Positions 53,234 through 62,206 of a DNA stretch of 64,000 nt are shown piece by piece. A program made the position numbers and the translations under genes. Position 1 is the stretch's first letter. Each line of letters starts with the position of its first letter. The stretch is from Roseiarcus sp963774195 (GTDB lineage Bacteria; Pseudomonadota; Alphaproteobacteria; Rhizobiales; Beijerinckiaceae): NCBI GenBank assembly GCA_963774195.1, contig CAVZDY010000004.1:930001-994000 (forward strand), given 5' to 3'. The notes beneath the pieces are model-generated. The model ran no database searches and was not told where the DNA came from. It saw only the letters and a list, made by a program, of their open reading frames with translations.

Positions 53234-56008
53234 ATGTCGACCGTGATGAGCGAGCGCGAAAGCGCCGGAGCCGAGAAGGACGCGCCGCTGCGCGCCGACA
53301 TCCGCCTCTTGGGACGCCTGCTCGGCGACACGGTGCGCGAGCAGGAGGGCGGCGAAGTCTATGAGCTGGTGGAGCGCATCCGCCAGGCCTCGATCCGCTT
53401 TCACAGGGACAACGACGTCGGCGCCCGGCGAGAGCTCGAGGCGACGCTCGATAGCCTTTCCAGCGACCAGACGCTGAGCATCGTCCGCGCTTTCAGCTAT
53501 TTCTCGCATCTCGCTAACATCGCCGAGGATCAGCACCACATCCGCCGCAACCGGGCGCATGTGCGCATGAAGTCGGAGCCTCGTCCCGGCGCCATGGCCT
53601 ACGCCTTCAAGCGCGCCGCCGAAGCTGGCATCGACGCCAAGGCGCTGCGCGCCTTCTTCGATGCGGCGCTGGTCAGTCCCGTCCTCACCGCCCACCCGAC
53701 CGAGGTCCGGCGCAAGAGCACGCTGACGCGCGAGCTCGAGGTGGCGCGGCTGCTCGACGAATGGGAGCGCCACAGCGACGACGAGGTCGAGACTGCGCGC
53801 ATCGAAGATGAGTTGCGTCGCGCGGTGCTAATCCTCTGGCGCACCAGCATGCTGCGCCAGACCCGCCTGAAGGTGATCGACGAGGTCTCCAACGGCTTGT
53901 CGTATTACGACTACACCTTCTTTCGCGAGTTGCCGCGTCTCTACGGCGCGATCGAGGACGAACTGGCGCGCCAGGATCCGGCCTCGACCGAGCAGCGGAT
54001 CGGCTCCTTCCTCCGCGTAGGCTCCTGGATCGGCGGCGATCGCGATGGCAATCCCTTCGTCACCGCCGATGTCCTGACCGAGGCGATGCGCTTGCAGAGC
54101 GCGAACGCGCTGCACCATTACCTGAGCGAGTTGCACGAGCTCGGCGGCGAACTTTCGCTCAGCGCGTCTCTCGTCAGCGTCAGCGAAGCGCTCGCGGCGC
54201 TTGCCGATCGTTCGGCCGACGCCTCGACCACCCGCCGTGACGAGCCCTATCGGCGCGCGATCGCCGGCGTCTATTCGCGCCTTGCAAAAACGGCGCGCGA
54301 TCTCGATCACCTCGTCGCGCTCCGCCAGCCGCTGATCGACGCCGAGCCTTACGCCAGCGCGGCGGAACTCAACGCCGATCTCGACATCATCGCCGCTTCG
54401 CTCGAAGCCAACGGCGCCGCCATTCTCGCGCGCGGCCGGCTGCGCGCTTTGCGCCGCGCGGTCGACGTATTCGGCTTTCATCTCGCGCCGCTCGATTTGC
54501 GCCAGAACTCCGACGTGCACGAGCGGACGGTCGCCGAATTGGTGGCCGCCGCGACGCCTGACGTCGATTATCTCGCGCTCGACGAGGAGGCGCGCGTGGC
54601 GCTGCTTTTGCGGGAGCTGCGCTCGCCCCGCCCGCTGGTGTCGCCGTTTGTCACCTATAGCGACGAGACGGCCGGCGAACTCGCGGTGTTCCGCACCGCG
54701 GCGGCGATCCGCCGGACCTACGGGCGCGAGGCGATCCGTAGCAGCATCATCTCGAAGACGCAGGGCGTCTCCGACATGCTCGAGCTGGCGCTGCTCCTCA
54801 AGGAAGTCGGCCTCATCAGCGCAAGCGGGCGCGCCGAGATCAATATCGTGCCGCTATTCGAGACGATCGACGATCTGCGCGCCTGCGTCGGCGTGATGGA
54901 TCGTCTGTTCGCCATCCCCGAATACCGACGCCTCGTCGACAGCCTCGGCGGCGAGCAGGAGGTGATGCTCGGCTATTCCGACTCCAACAAGGATGGCGGC
55001 TTCGTCACCTCCGGCTGGGAGCTCTACAAGGCCGAGATCGGCCTCGTCGAAATCTTCAAGCGGCATGGCGTGCGCGTTCGCCTGTTCCACGGACGCGGCG
55101 GCTCGGTCGGGCGCGGCGGCGGCCCGAGCTACGATGCCATCCTCGCGCAGCCCGGCGGCGCGGTGCAGGGGCAGATCCGCATCACCGAGCAGGGCGAGAT
55201 CATTTCGAGCAAATATTCCAACGCTGAAGTCGGACGGCGCAATCTCGAGACACTCGCCTCGGCGACGCTCGAGGCGACGTTGCTGCAAGAGCAGGTCGCC
55301 GCCCCCGACCCTGCTTATCTCAGCGCGATGGAGGAGCTTTCGCTCAGCGCCTACAAGGCCTATCGCGGCCTCGTCTGCGAGACCGAAGGCTTCGAGCGCT
55401 ACTTCTGGTCGTCGACGGTCATTACGGAAATCGCGACGCTCAACATCGGATCGCGCCCCGCCTCGCGCAAGAAGACGACTGCGATCGAAGATCTGAGAGC
55501 GATCCCTTGGGTCTTCTCCTGGGCGCAGTGCCGCTTGATGCTGCCGGGCTGGTACGGTTTCGGCGCTGCGGTTGCGGAGTTCCTCGCCGCCCACCCCAGG
55601 GACGGCGTCAATCAGCTCAGGGCGATGTATCGCCACTGGCCCTTCTTCCGCACGCTGCTCTCCAACATGGACATGGTGCTCGCCAAGTCGAGCCTCGCGA
55701 TCGCCTCGCGCTATGCGCAACTCGTCAGCGACGTCGCTTTGCGTGAAGCCATTTTCTCGCGCATCGCCAGCGAATGGCGCCAGTCGGTCGACGCGCTCAA
55801 CACGATCATGCAGCAGGAGAGCCTGCTCGAACACAATCCCCTGCTCGCCCGCTCCATCCGCAACCGGTTTCCCTACCTCGACCCGCTGAACCACATTCAG
55901 GTCGAGCTGCTGAAGATCCATCGCAGCCGCTCGACCAGCGACAAGGTGCTCACCGGCATCCAGCTCACGATCAACGGCGTCTCGGCGGGCTTGCGCAACA
56001 GCGGTTGA
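53234..56008 (+). CDS. ppc: Phosphoenolpyruvate carboxylase
   Basis: Carboxylates PEP to oxaloacetate in the cytoplasm. At 924 aa it is of normal length. Catalytic and substrate motifs: PVLTAHPTEVRRKS near residue 155 (active His), GSWIGGDRDGNPFVT, RLFHGRGGSVGRGGGP near 616 and GYSDSNKDGG near 578. The C-terminus MQQ...NSG is family-like. The ATG at 53234 is in MSTVMSER; upstream GTG-initiated frames are longer by three residues. It stands alone downstream of vsr (90 bp). Confidence 0.97.
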   Translation: MSTVMSERESAGAEKDAPLRADIRLLGRLLGDTVREQEGGEVYELVERIRQASIRFHRDNDVGARRELEATLDSLSSDQTLSIVRAFSYFSHLANIAEDQHHIRRNRAHVRMKSEPRPGAMAYAFKRAAEAGIDAKALRAFFDAALVSPVLTAHPTEVRRKSTLTRELEVARLLDEWERHSDDEVETARIEDELRRAVLILWRTSMLRQTRLKVIDEVSNGLSYYDYTFFRELPRLYGAIEDELARQDPASTEQRIGSFLRVGSWIGGDRDGNPFVTADVLTEAMRLQSANALHHYLSELHELGGELSLSASLVSVSEALAALADRSADASTTRRDEPYRRAIAGVYSRLAKTARDLDHLVALRQPLIDAEPYASAAELNADLDIIAASLEANGAAILARGRLRALRRAVDVFGFHLAPLDLRQNSDVHERTVAELVAAATPDVDYLALDEEARVALLLRELRSPRPLVSPFVTYSDETAGELAVFRTAAAIRRTYGREAIRSSIISKTQGVSDMLELALLLKEVGLISASGRAEINIVPLFETIDDLRACVGVMDRLFAIPEYRRLVDSLGGEQEVMLGYSDSNKDGGFVTSGWELYKAEIGLVEIFKRHGVRVRLFHGRGGSVGRGGGPSYDAILAQPGGAVQGQIRITEQGEIISSKYSNAEVGRRNLETLASATLEATLLQEQVAAPDPAYLSAMEELSLSAYKAYRGLVCETEGFERYFWSSTVITEIATLNIGSRPASRKKTTAIEDLRAIPWVFSWAQCRLMLPGWYGFGAAVAEFLAAHPRDGVNQLRAMYRHWPFFRTLLSNMDMVLAKSSLAIASRYAQLVSDVALREAIFSRIASEWRQSVDALNTIMQQESLLEHNPLLARSIRNRFPYLDPLNHIQVELLKIHRSRSTSDKVLTGIQLTINGVSAGLRNSG

Positions 56009-56191
56009 GCGAAGGGCGGACGCTCGCACCGCCGACACGACGATCCCCGGGTCGCTTCGCGGCGACGCAAATCGCGCGTTGCGGGCGCTTCCGCACGCGG
56101 CGCGACGATGCGCGCCGTGGCCGGGAACGAAACGTCGCGCCGCTGGTTGGATCGGCAGAAACGCCAGCAAGACCAACAAGAGGAGACGGCC

Positions 56192-56269
56192 ATGGGTCGC
56201 GGCATTTTGCTCTGGCTACTCGGGGTGCCAATCCCCGTCATCATTCTGCTCGCCCTCCTGCAGCACTGA
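56192..56269 (+). CDS. 25-residue hydrophobic peptide
   Basis: ATG at 56192 follows AGGAGACGGCC, a strong ribosome-binding site. The product begins MGRGILLWLLG and ends LLALLQH; about 20 of 25 residues are hydrophobic with a Pro-x-Pro break (VPIPVI) in the middle, a likely single-span membrane peptide. Near-identical short peptides are common in alphaproteobacterial genomes, by recollection and without a search. It is too short for most gene callers. No partner gene is apparent. Confidence 0.6.
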   Translation: MGRGILLWLLGVPIPVIILLALLQH

Positions 56270-56292
56270 CGAGCCTAGAGCGGATTGTCTTT

Positions 56293-56422
56293 AGGTTGAT
56301 CCCAGCCTTTGTCGTCATCGCGGGCCTTGATGTGCGGAACGCGCCACGTAGCAATGTGGCAATCGCCTCGATCGCTGGATTGCTTCGCTCCGCTCGCAAT
56401 GACGCTCCAAGTGGATCAACCT
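56293..56422. repeat. Composite inverted element with a half GTCATTGCGAG unit
   Basis: AGGTTGATCC (56293-56302) and GGATCAACCT (56413-56422) are perfectly inverted and enclose a half repeat, CTGGATTGCTTCGCTCCGCTC plus GCAATGACG, at 56375-56404. The opposite half is degenerate (GTCGTCATCGCGGGCCTTG). The element sits in the gap between the micropeptide gene and the membrane-protein gene. Confidence 0.6.
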
Positions 56423-56464
56423 GACGACAGAGCGCGCTAGTCCTGCGAACTTCGGAGATGACCG

Positions 56465-57315
56465 ATGACAGATGCAACATACGCTTCGCGCGCGCCGGCC
56501 AGTGCGGCGAGCGCGCGTTCGGATCAACTCACGCTTGAAGCTGGCGGCTCAGCCGTTTCCTGGGCCGCCGTCATAGCCGGCGCCTTCGCGGCGGCGGCGA
56601 TCTCCTTCGCGCTGTTTGCGCTCGGCGCCGGGCTCGGCCTCGGATCGGTGTCGCCGTGGGCGACCAACAATCCGTCGCCGGTGACATTCGGGATCTTGGC
56701 GGCCCTCTGGCTGCTCGCCATCCAGCTGTTCGCGCCCGGCGTCGGCGGCTACATAGCGGGCCGTTTGCGGACGCGATGGACGGCGACGCCGAACGACGAG
56801 GTCCATTTCCGCGACAGCGCCCACGGATTTCTGGTCTGGCGGTCGCCGCGGTCCTCACCGTCGCGCTGTTGAGCGCCGCCGCGATGTCCGGGGCGTCGCA
56901 CGCGGCGAGCGGCGCTGCGAGCGCCTCGGCCAGCGACAAGACCGCGTATCTCACCGACACGCTGTTTCGCACCGATCATCCTGTGGCGGCCGCCGACGTT
57001 CCGGCGCTGCGCGATTCCGCAAGCGAAGTTCAGCGCATCCTGGTGGCCGACGCGGGTCTGAGCGAGATGCCGGCCGCTGACCGAGCCTATATCGTCCAGC
57101 TCGTGTCCGCTCGAACCGGGCTCAGCCAGCAAGACGCGGACAAGCGCGTCCAGGACGTCGTCAACACGTTCAAGAGCGCGACCGACAAGGCCCGCAAGAC
57201 AGCCGCCTACGTCTCGCTGTGGACCTTCATCGCGCTTATCGTTGGGGCGCTCTCGGCGAGCTACATGGCCACGGTCGGCGGGCGGTTGAGGGATGACTTG
57301 CCCGCGACAGGCTAA
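56465..57315 (+). pseudogene. Conserved membrane protein, frameshifted
   Basis: The first frame has a disordered N-terminus, then SWAAVIAGAFAAAAISFALF, then GILAALWLLAIQLFAPGVGG and DSAHGFLVW. At tggcggtc (56837) one g is missing relative to the expected tgg gcg gtc, and the frame ends at 56872. The next frame continues AVAAVLTVALLSAAAMSG through SDKTAYLTDTLFRTDHP to AYVSLWTFIALIVGALSASY and a TAA after LPATG at 57315. Repaired, it is about 283 aa with four or five membrane spans. Its family is commonly labelled PhnA-like in Hyphomicrobiales; function is unknown. Mutation or assembly error cannot be told apart here. Confidence 0.8.
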
Positions 57316-57326
57316 GGTCGCGCAGT

Positions 57327-57352
57327 CCCTTCTCCCGCAAGCGGGAGAAGGG
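57327..57352. terminator. Bidirectional stem-loop
   Basis: CCCTTCTCCCG-CAAG-CGGGAGAAGGG forms an 11-bp stem with a CAAG loop, followed by GTTTTAG. It is between the membrane-protein gene (+) and the convergent permease gene (-), so it can stop both transcripts. Confidence 0.72.
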
Positions 57353-57355
57353 GTT

Positions 57356-58333
57356 TTAGCGAACCGCGCGCTCGCGACCGTAGAGCAGCAGCATCAGCAC
57401 GATCACGACGCCGTAGACGATCTGCCGGCCGAATTCCGGCATCTGCATCACGGACAGGATCGATTGCAGCAGGGTGATCAGGATCGCTCCGGCCACGGTG
57501 CCGTAATAGCTGCCGCGGCCGCCGAGGATGGACGAGCCGCCGAGCACGACTGCGGCGATGGCGGGAAGAAGATAGGCGTCGCCCATCGACTGCGCCGCCT
57601 TGGAGGCGTAACCGGCGAGCAGCACGCCGCCGAGCGCCGAAGCGCCGCCCGAGATCGCGAAGACGGCCAGCACGACCGCGCGGGTGTTCACCCCCGAGAG
57701 GTAGGCCGCCCGCTCCCGGTTGCCGATGCCGTAGACGGCGCGCCCGAAGGTGGTGCGCGTCAAGAGGAACACCGTCGCCGCGCCGACGACGATCCAGCAG
57801 ATGACGGCGTTCGGCACGCCGGGAATGGCGGAGCCGGTGGCGATGTAGCGCATCGCGGGCGAAGCGAAGTCGCGCGGCGAGTAGCCGCCGGAATAAACCA
57901 CCATGAGCCCCTGGGCGACCGCGTTCATCGCGAGCGTGACGATCATCGAGGGGATACGCAGGTAGGCGACGCCGAAGCCGTTGACGAGGCCGAGTGCGGC
58001 GCCGCAGGCGACACCGAAAGGAATGGCGAGGATCGCCCCCGCGGTTCCGTAGCTCGCCAGGGCACAGGACATCATCGCCCCGACCGTCACCACCCAGGGC
58101 AGCGACAGGTCGATCTGGCCGATCAGGATGACCATCATCATGCCGCTCGCAATGACGCCGAGAAACGCGGCAACCTTGAGCTGCTGCAGCAGATATTCGG
58201 GCGACAGGAAGTTGCGCGAATAAAGGCTGCCGACGAGCAGGAGCAAGACGATGCAGGCGTAGGCGGTCGCCACAGCCGGATCGAACCGGCGGCGAGCGGT
58301 CGTGGGCTTGCTTGCTGCGCTCGAGGTGCTCAT
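57356..58333 (-). CDS. Sugar ABC transporter permease, second of two
   Basis: A 325-aa membrane protein of the RbsC type with about nine spans. VILIGQIDLSLPWVVTVGAM near residue 73 and SSILGGRGSYYGTVAGAILI near the C-terminus are the family sites. It is the last gene of an operon SBP-ATPase-permease-permease, and the ATG at 58333 overlaps the stop of the first permease. Two different permeases imply a heterodimeric channel. Confidence 0.93.
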   Translation of the reverse strand: MSTSSAASKPTTARRRFDPAVATAYACIVLLLLVGSLYSRNFLSPEYLLQQLKVAAFLGVIASGMMMVILIGQIDLSLPWVVTVGAMMSCALASYGTAGAILAIPFGVACGAALGLVNGFGVAYLRIPSMIVTLAMNAVAQGLMVVYSGGYSPRDFASPAMRYIATGSAIPGVPNAVICWIVVGAATVFLLTRTTFGRAVYGIGNRERAAYLSGVNTRAVVLAVFAISGGASALGGVLLAGYASKAAQSMGDAYLLPAIAAVVLGGSSILGGRGSYYGTVAGAILITLLQSILSVMQMPEFGRQIVYGVVIVLMLLLYGRERAVR

Positions 58334-59310
58334 GCGAACCAATCCAACCGATTGCGCACCCTGAGAAGGGCGAAGGCGCTGAGGCTCACCGCCAGCAGCA
58401 GCACGATGCCTTGGAACAAGGGCTGCCAGAGCGGATCGAGGTCAAAGACGAACAGAAGGTCGCCGATGGTGCGGAAAGCGAGCGCGCCGAAAATGGCGCC
58501 GATCGCGCTGCCGCTGCCGCCGAACAGCGACACGCCGCCGAGCACCACCGAAGCGATCGAGAACAGCGTGTAGGTGTTGCCGCTCGCATAGGCGGCGTCG
58601 CCCGTATAGGTGAAGAACGTCACGAACAGGCCGCCGACGCCCGCGAGCAGGCCGGCGAGCGCATAGGCGACGAATTTGGCCCACTTGATCGGCACGCCCG
58701 ACATATAGGCCGCCGCCTCCGACGAGCCGGTGGCGTAGGCGGCACGGCCGATCGCCGACCTGCGATAAGGAATCCAAACCAGCAGGACGACGGCCAGGAG
58801 GACGATCAGGCTGGCGGGAATGACGCCGAACAGCTGCCCCGTCATCGCGTCGGCCAGCGTCTCGTCGACGCTGCCGCCCGGGGTCGGACGAAGCGCCAGC
58901 GCGAGGCCGAAATAGACCGCGCCGGTCGCGATCGTCGCGACGATCGGCTGCAGGCGGCCATAGATGACGATGAGCCCATTGACCGCGCCGCAGGCGAGGC
59001 CGGCGCCGAGCACGCCGACGACGCCCAGTGCGACCTCGAGGGGCGAGCCGATAACGATCGTCGAAGCCAGGCAATTGGTCAGCGTGAAGATCATGCCGAC
59101 CGAAAGATCGATGCCCGCCGTGATGACGACGAGGGCTTGCGCCATCGCCACGAAGGCGAGCAACACGCCCTTATTGGCGGCGGTCTGCAACATATTGGGG
59201 CTAAAGCCGGCCGGGTGGTTGAGACCGTAGATGACGAACATCACCACGAAAATTGCCGCCGCGGTCACTGTGCCGCGTTGTTCGGCGAGCCAGAAGCGCC
59301 ACTCTTTCAT
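58330..59310 (-). CDS. Sugar ABC transporter permease, first of two
   Basis: A 326-aa RbsC-type permease with about nine spans and the signature VVITAGIDLSVGMIFTLTNC near residue 63, plus GGVSLFGGSGSAIGAIFGAL near the C-terminus. It overlaps both the ATPase stop and the second permease start by 4 nt. It shares only general similarity with the second permease, as expected for an ancient duplication. Confidence 0.93.
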   Translation of the reverse strand: MKEWRFWLAEQRGTVTAAAIFVVMFVIYGLNHPAGFSPNMLQTAANKGVLLAFVAMAQALVVITAGIDLSVGMIFTLTNCLASTIVIGSPLEVALGVVGVLGAGLACGAVNGLIVIYGRLQPIVATIATGAVYFGLALALRPTPGGSVDETLADAMTGQLFGVIPASLIVLLAVVLLVWIPYRRSAIGRAAYATGSSEAAAYMSGVPIKWAKFVAYALAGLLAGVGGLFVTFFTYTGDAAYASGNTYTLFSIASVVLGGVSLFGGSGSAIGAIFGALAFRTIGDLLFVFDLDPLWQPLFQGIVLLLAVSLSAFALLRVRNRLDWFA

Positions 59311-60869
59311 GCCGCGGCCACCGGGTTCGCGCCAGCGTTCTCCGCCGGCATGTTGAGCGCGCTCGCTATCAACGCCTTCTCCGTGATTTCATCGCCGACG
59401 AGCTCGCGCTTGACGGCGCCGTCATACATGACGAGGACGCGATCGCAGCAACCGATCAGTTCGTCGTAGTCGGTCGAATAGAAAATGATCGTGGCTCCTT
59501 CGTCGGCCAGCCTGCGCAGCAGCTGGTAGAGCTCCTGCTTGGTGCCGACGTCGATGCCGCGGGTCGGATCGTTCAGCAGGATGATGCGCGGCTTGTTCAT
59601 CAGCCATTTGGCGATGACCACCTTCTGCTGGTTGCCGCCCGACAGGGAGCCGACCGGCGTCTCCGGACCGGCGCCGCGAATTTCGAGCGTCGCGAACATT
59701 TCTTCGATCAGGCGCCGCTCGACCGCGCGATCGATCAGGCCGCCGCGGGCGATGCGATGGAAGGCTGCGAAGGTCAGATTGTCGCCGATCGACATCGGCA
59801 GCATCAGGCCTTCGGTCTTGCGGTCCTCCGGGATCAGCGCCATCGAGACTTTGTCGGACTTCGCCTGGGTCGGGCTGGACAGCGAGACGGCCTTGCCGTC
59901 GACGGCGACGGTTCCGCCGCAGCCGCGCAGCACGCCGAACAGCGCCAGCAGCAGTTCGCGCTGGCCCTGGCCGTCCAGGCCACCGAGGCCGACGATTTCG
60001 CCCGCGCGTGCGGCGAAGGAGATGTCGCGCAAGCGACCCGTCCAGGAGAGGTTGCGCGCTTCGATGCGGGGCGGCTTGCCGTCCGGGGCCCGGACAGGCT
60101 TGGGCGGGAAGGGGTGGCTGTATTCCCGCCCGATCATCATCTCGACGACCTCGGCGTCGCTCTTGGTTCCCGCCTGGTAGGTCGCGATTTTGCGCCCGTT
60201 GCGGAACACCGAGCAGTCGTCGGCGAGTTCGGCGATCTCGTGCATGCGGTGCGAGATGTAGAGGAGCGCGAGCCCCTCGGAGCGCAGCCGCTTGATGACC
60301 GCGAGCACCTTGGTGACGTCGGCGGCGGTGAGAGCGGAGGTCGCCTCGTCGAGAATCAGGATGCGCGGACGGCGCGCCAAGGCCTTGGCGATTTCGACCA
60401 TCTGCCGGCGCGACAACGGCAGGTCCTTGACGAGCGCGAGCGGGTGAATGTCCCCGGCGCCGGCCCGCGCCAGAGCCTCCTCGGCGATTTCGCGCTGCTT
60501 GCGCCGGTCGATCAGCCCGAAGCGGCGCGGCGGATTGCTGATGGCGATGTTGTCGGCGACCGAGAGGTCGGGGATCAGAGACAATTCTTGGAAGATGCAG
60601 ACGACGCCCGCGGCGTTGGCGGTGGCCGGCGAGGCGAAGGTCACGTCCCGACCGTCGAGCGTCATGCGCCCCTCATCGGGCGCGACGACGCCGGACATCG
60701 TCTTGATGAGCGTCGACTTGCCGGCGCCGTTCTCCCCTAGGATCGCGTGAACGCGTCCTCCATAGATGTCGAGGTCGGCCTTTTCGAGCGCGCGAACGCC
60801 GCCATAGCGTTTGGAAACGCCAACCATAGTGAATAACGGCGCCGTCCCGGCCACGCTTGATCCTCCCAT
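59307..60869 (-). CDS. Sugar ABC transporter ATP-binding protein (double-domain)
   Basis: A 520-aa protein with two ABC halves. First half: GENGAGKST, signature LPLSRRQMVEIAKAL, Walker B LILDEATSAL. Second half: GLDGQGQRE (degenerate Walker A), LSGGNQQK, LNDPTRGIDVGTK. The start at ATG 60869 is in the run GGSSVAGTAPLF, after the hairpin 60879-60912; the longer frame runs into the SBP antisense. It drives uptake with the two permeases that follow. Confidence 0.94.
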   Translation of the reverse strand: MGGSSVAGTAPLFTMVGVSKRYGGVRALEKADLDIYGGRVHAILGENGAGKSTLIKTMSGVVAPDEGRMTLDGRDVTFASPATANAAGVVCIFQELSLIPDLSVADNIAISNPPRRFGLIDRRKQREIAEEALARAGAGDIHPLALVKDLPLSRRQMVEIAKALARRPRILILDEATSALTAADVTKVLAVIKRLRSEGLALLYISHRMHEIAELADDCSVFRNGRKIATYQAGTKSDAEVVEMMIGREYSHPFPPKPVRAPDGKPPRIEARNLSWTGRLRDISFAARAGEIVGLGGLDGQGQRELLLALFGVLRGCGGTVAVDGKAVSLSSPTQAKSDKVSMALIPEDRKTEGLMLPMSIGDNLTFAAFHRIARGGLIDRAVERRLIEEMFATLEIRGAGPETPVGSLSGGNQQKVVIAKWLMNKPRIILLNDPTRGIDVGTKQELYQLLRRLADEGATIIFYSTDYDELIGCCDRVLVMYDGAVKRELVGDEITEKALIASALNMPAENAGANPVAAA

Positions 60870-60878
60870 ACCCAAGGA

Positions 60879-60912
60879 CGGCGGCGTCGCAGCAAGCGCC
60901 GCGACGCCGCCG
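60879..60912 (-). promoter_or_regulatory. Intercistronic stem-loop after the third binding-protein gene
   Basis: A 12-bp perfect stem (CGGCGGCGTCGC/GCGACGCCGCCG) with a 10-nt loop lies between the SBP stop and the ATPase start on the minus strand. As at 25121-25143, it probably stabilises the binding-protein mRNA and reduces downstream expression. Confidence 0.55.
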
Positions 60913-60922
60913 GAGACAATCT

Positions 60923-62065
60923 TTACTGATTTTCCTTCGACTGGCCCATGATTTCCTGCGCCGTGAAATTGATGCCACAGGTCGGGAAGGAGTTGCCGAC
61001 GAAGAAGTTGTCGGACTGATCGGGGAAGTAGTCGGAGCCCGCCTTGAAGTTGGGATCCTCCGCGAGGGCGAGCGGGAGCTTCACCGACTGCGGGACGACC
61101 TCGCCTTCGAGCGCGGCGATCGCGACCTTGATCGCCACCGCGACCTGGGCGGGGCCGGTGCCGGCCGACGAGCACTTCAGGCCGTCGGCGGAATGCGCCG
61201 CGCACAGCTTGCGGAAGCCGTTCTCAGTCTCGCCGCCGAAGGGAACGAAGGGATGCTTCGCGTCCATTATCGCCTGAACGGCGCCGGTGTCGCCACCCTG
61301 CGCGGTGAACGCAACGAATGGCCCGCTGGTCGCGATGGCGTCGGCGACCGCCTTCTGCGCGACTTCGTCGTCCCACTTGCCGAACACTTCGGTCACGTCC
61401 CACTTCTTACCCGAGGCGTCGAGCGCCGAGTGCACGCCGTTGTGGCGATCGGTGTCGACCTCGGTTCCGGCGACGCCGCGGATCTCGAGCACCTTGCCGC
61501 CGTTCGGCACGTTCTTGGCGAGCCAGTTGCCCCACACCTCGCCGATGCCCTTCTGGTCGACGTCGACGTTGATCGCGTTCTCGGTGTCGAGGATGTTGTC
61601 GAAGGCCACCAAGACCACGCCGGCCGCCTTCGCGCGCTTCACCACGGGCCCGAAGGCGGTCGGGTTCTGCGCGTCGACGACGATCGCGTCATAGCCGGCG
61701 TCAATGAAGTTGTTGATCGCCGAGATCTGGGCCGGCACGTCCTCGCCGGTCGAGACGACCTTGAACTCCTTGAGTTTCGCGGCGACGTCGGGCTGCTTGG
61801 CGTAGGCTTTGGCCGTCTGGATCATCTGGATGCGCCAGGTATTGGCGATGTATCCGTTGGCGAGGGCGATGCGGAACGGGCCCTTCTTGGCAGGAAATTT
61901 ATAGAACTTCGTCTGCTGCGTCCACGGCGCGAAACAGCTCGGCTCAGCCGACGGACCCGCGACAGTCTCTGGCCCGGCGGCGTGCGCGACGCCGCCGAAT
62001 GTCGTAGTCGCCGCCAAAATGGCTGCAACGCTCGCGACCCGAGCCAGAAGTGACTCAAACTTCAT
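60923..62065 (-). CDS. Sugar ABC transporter substrate-binding protein
   Basis: A 380-aa periplasmic binding protein. A signal peptide (ASVAAILAATTTFGGVAHAA) precedes a type I fold: FRIALANGYIANTWRIQMI, VSTGEDVPAQISAINNFID, AIVVDAQNPTAF, VAFDNILDTENAINVDVD, then the late NFFVGNSFPTCGINFTAQEI. The mature protein has two Cys-bearing insertions (PSCFAPW near the start and LKCSSAG), longer than most ribose-type members. ATG 62065 has AAGGAGCG upstream. It is first in the third transporter operon and divergent from the LacI gene at 62274. Confidence 0.94.
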   Translation of the reverse strand: MKFESLLARVASVAAILAATTTFGGVAHAAGPETVAGPSAEPSCFAPWTQQTKFYKFPAKKGPFRIALANGYIANTWRIQMIQTAKAYAKQPDVAAKLKEFKVVSTGEDVPAQISAINNFIDAGYDAIVVDAQNPTAFGPVVKRAKAAGVVLVAFDNILDTENAINVDVDQKGIGEVWGNWLAKNVPNGGKVLEIRGVAGTEVDTDRHNGVHSALDASGKKWDVTEVFGKWDDEVAQKAVADAIATSGPFVAFTAQGGDTGAVQAIMDAKHPFVPFGGETENGFRKLCAAHSADGLKCSSAGTGPAQVAVAIKVAIAALEGEVVPQSVKLPLALAEDPNFKAGSDYFPDQSDNFFVGNSFPTCGINFTAQEIMGQSKENQ

Positions 62066-62137
62066 TATAAACGCTCCTTGGGATTTCCATCTGCGCGCGT
62101 CGACGCGCCACCGGGGCCACTTCGGACCCTGATGCAC

Positions 62138-62154
62138 AACGACAAATTGTTGTT
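62138..62154. promoter_or_regulatory. 17-bp inverted repeat in the SBP/LacI gap
   Basis: AACGACAA-A-TTGTTGTT pairs in 7 of 8 positions around a single centre base. It lies 73 bp upstream of the SBP start on the minus strand, where it could be a second operator or an activator site. Confidence 0.4.
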
Positions 62155-62206
62155 CCTTAGCAAAACAACTTGATTCCATCACGCGCCTGGGAAGATATCA
62201 GGCGGA

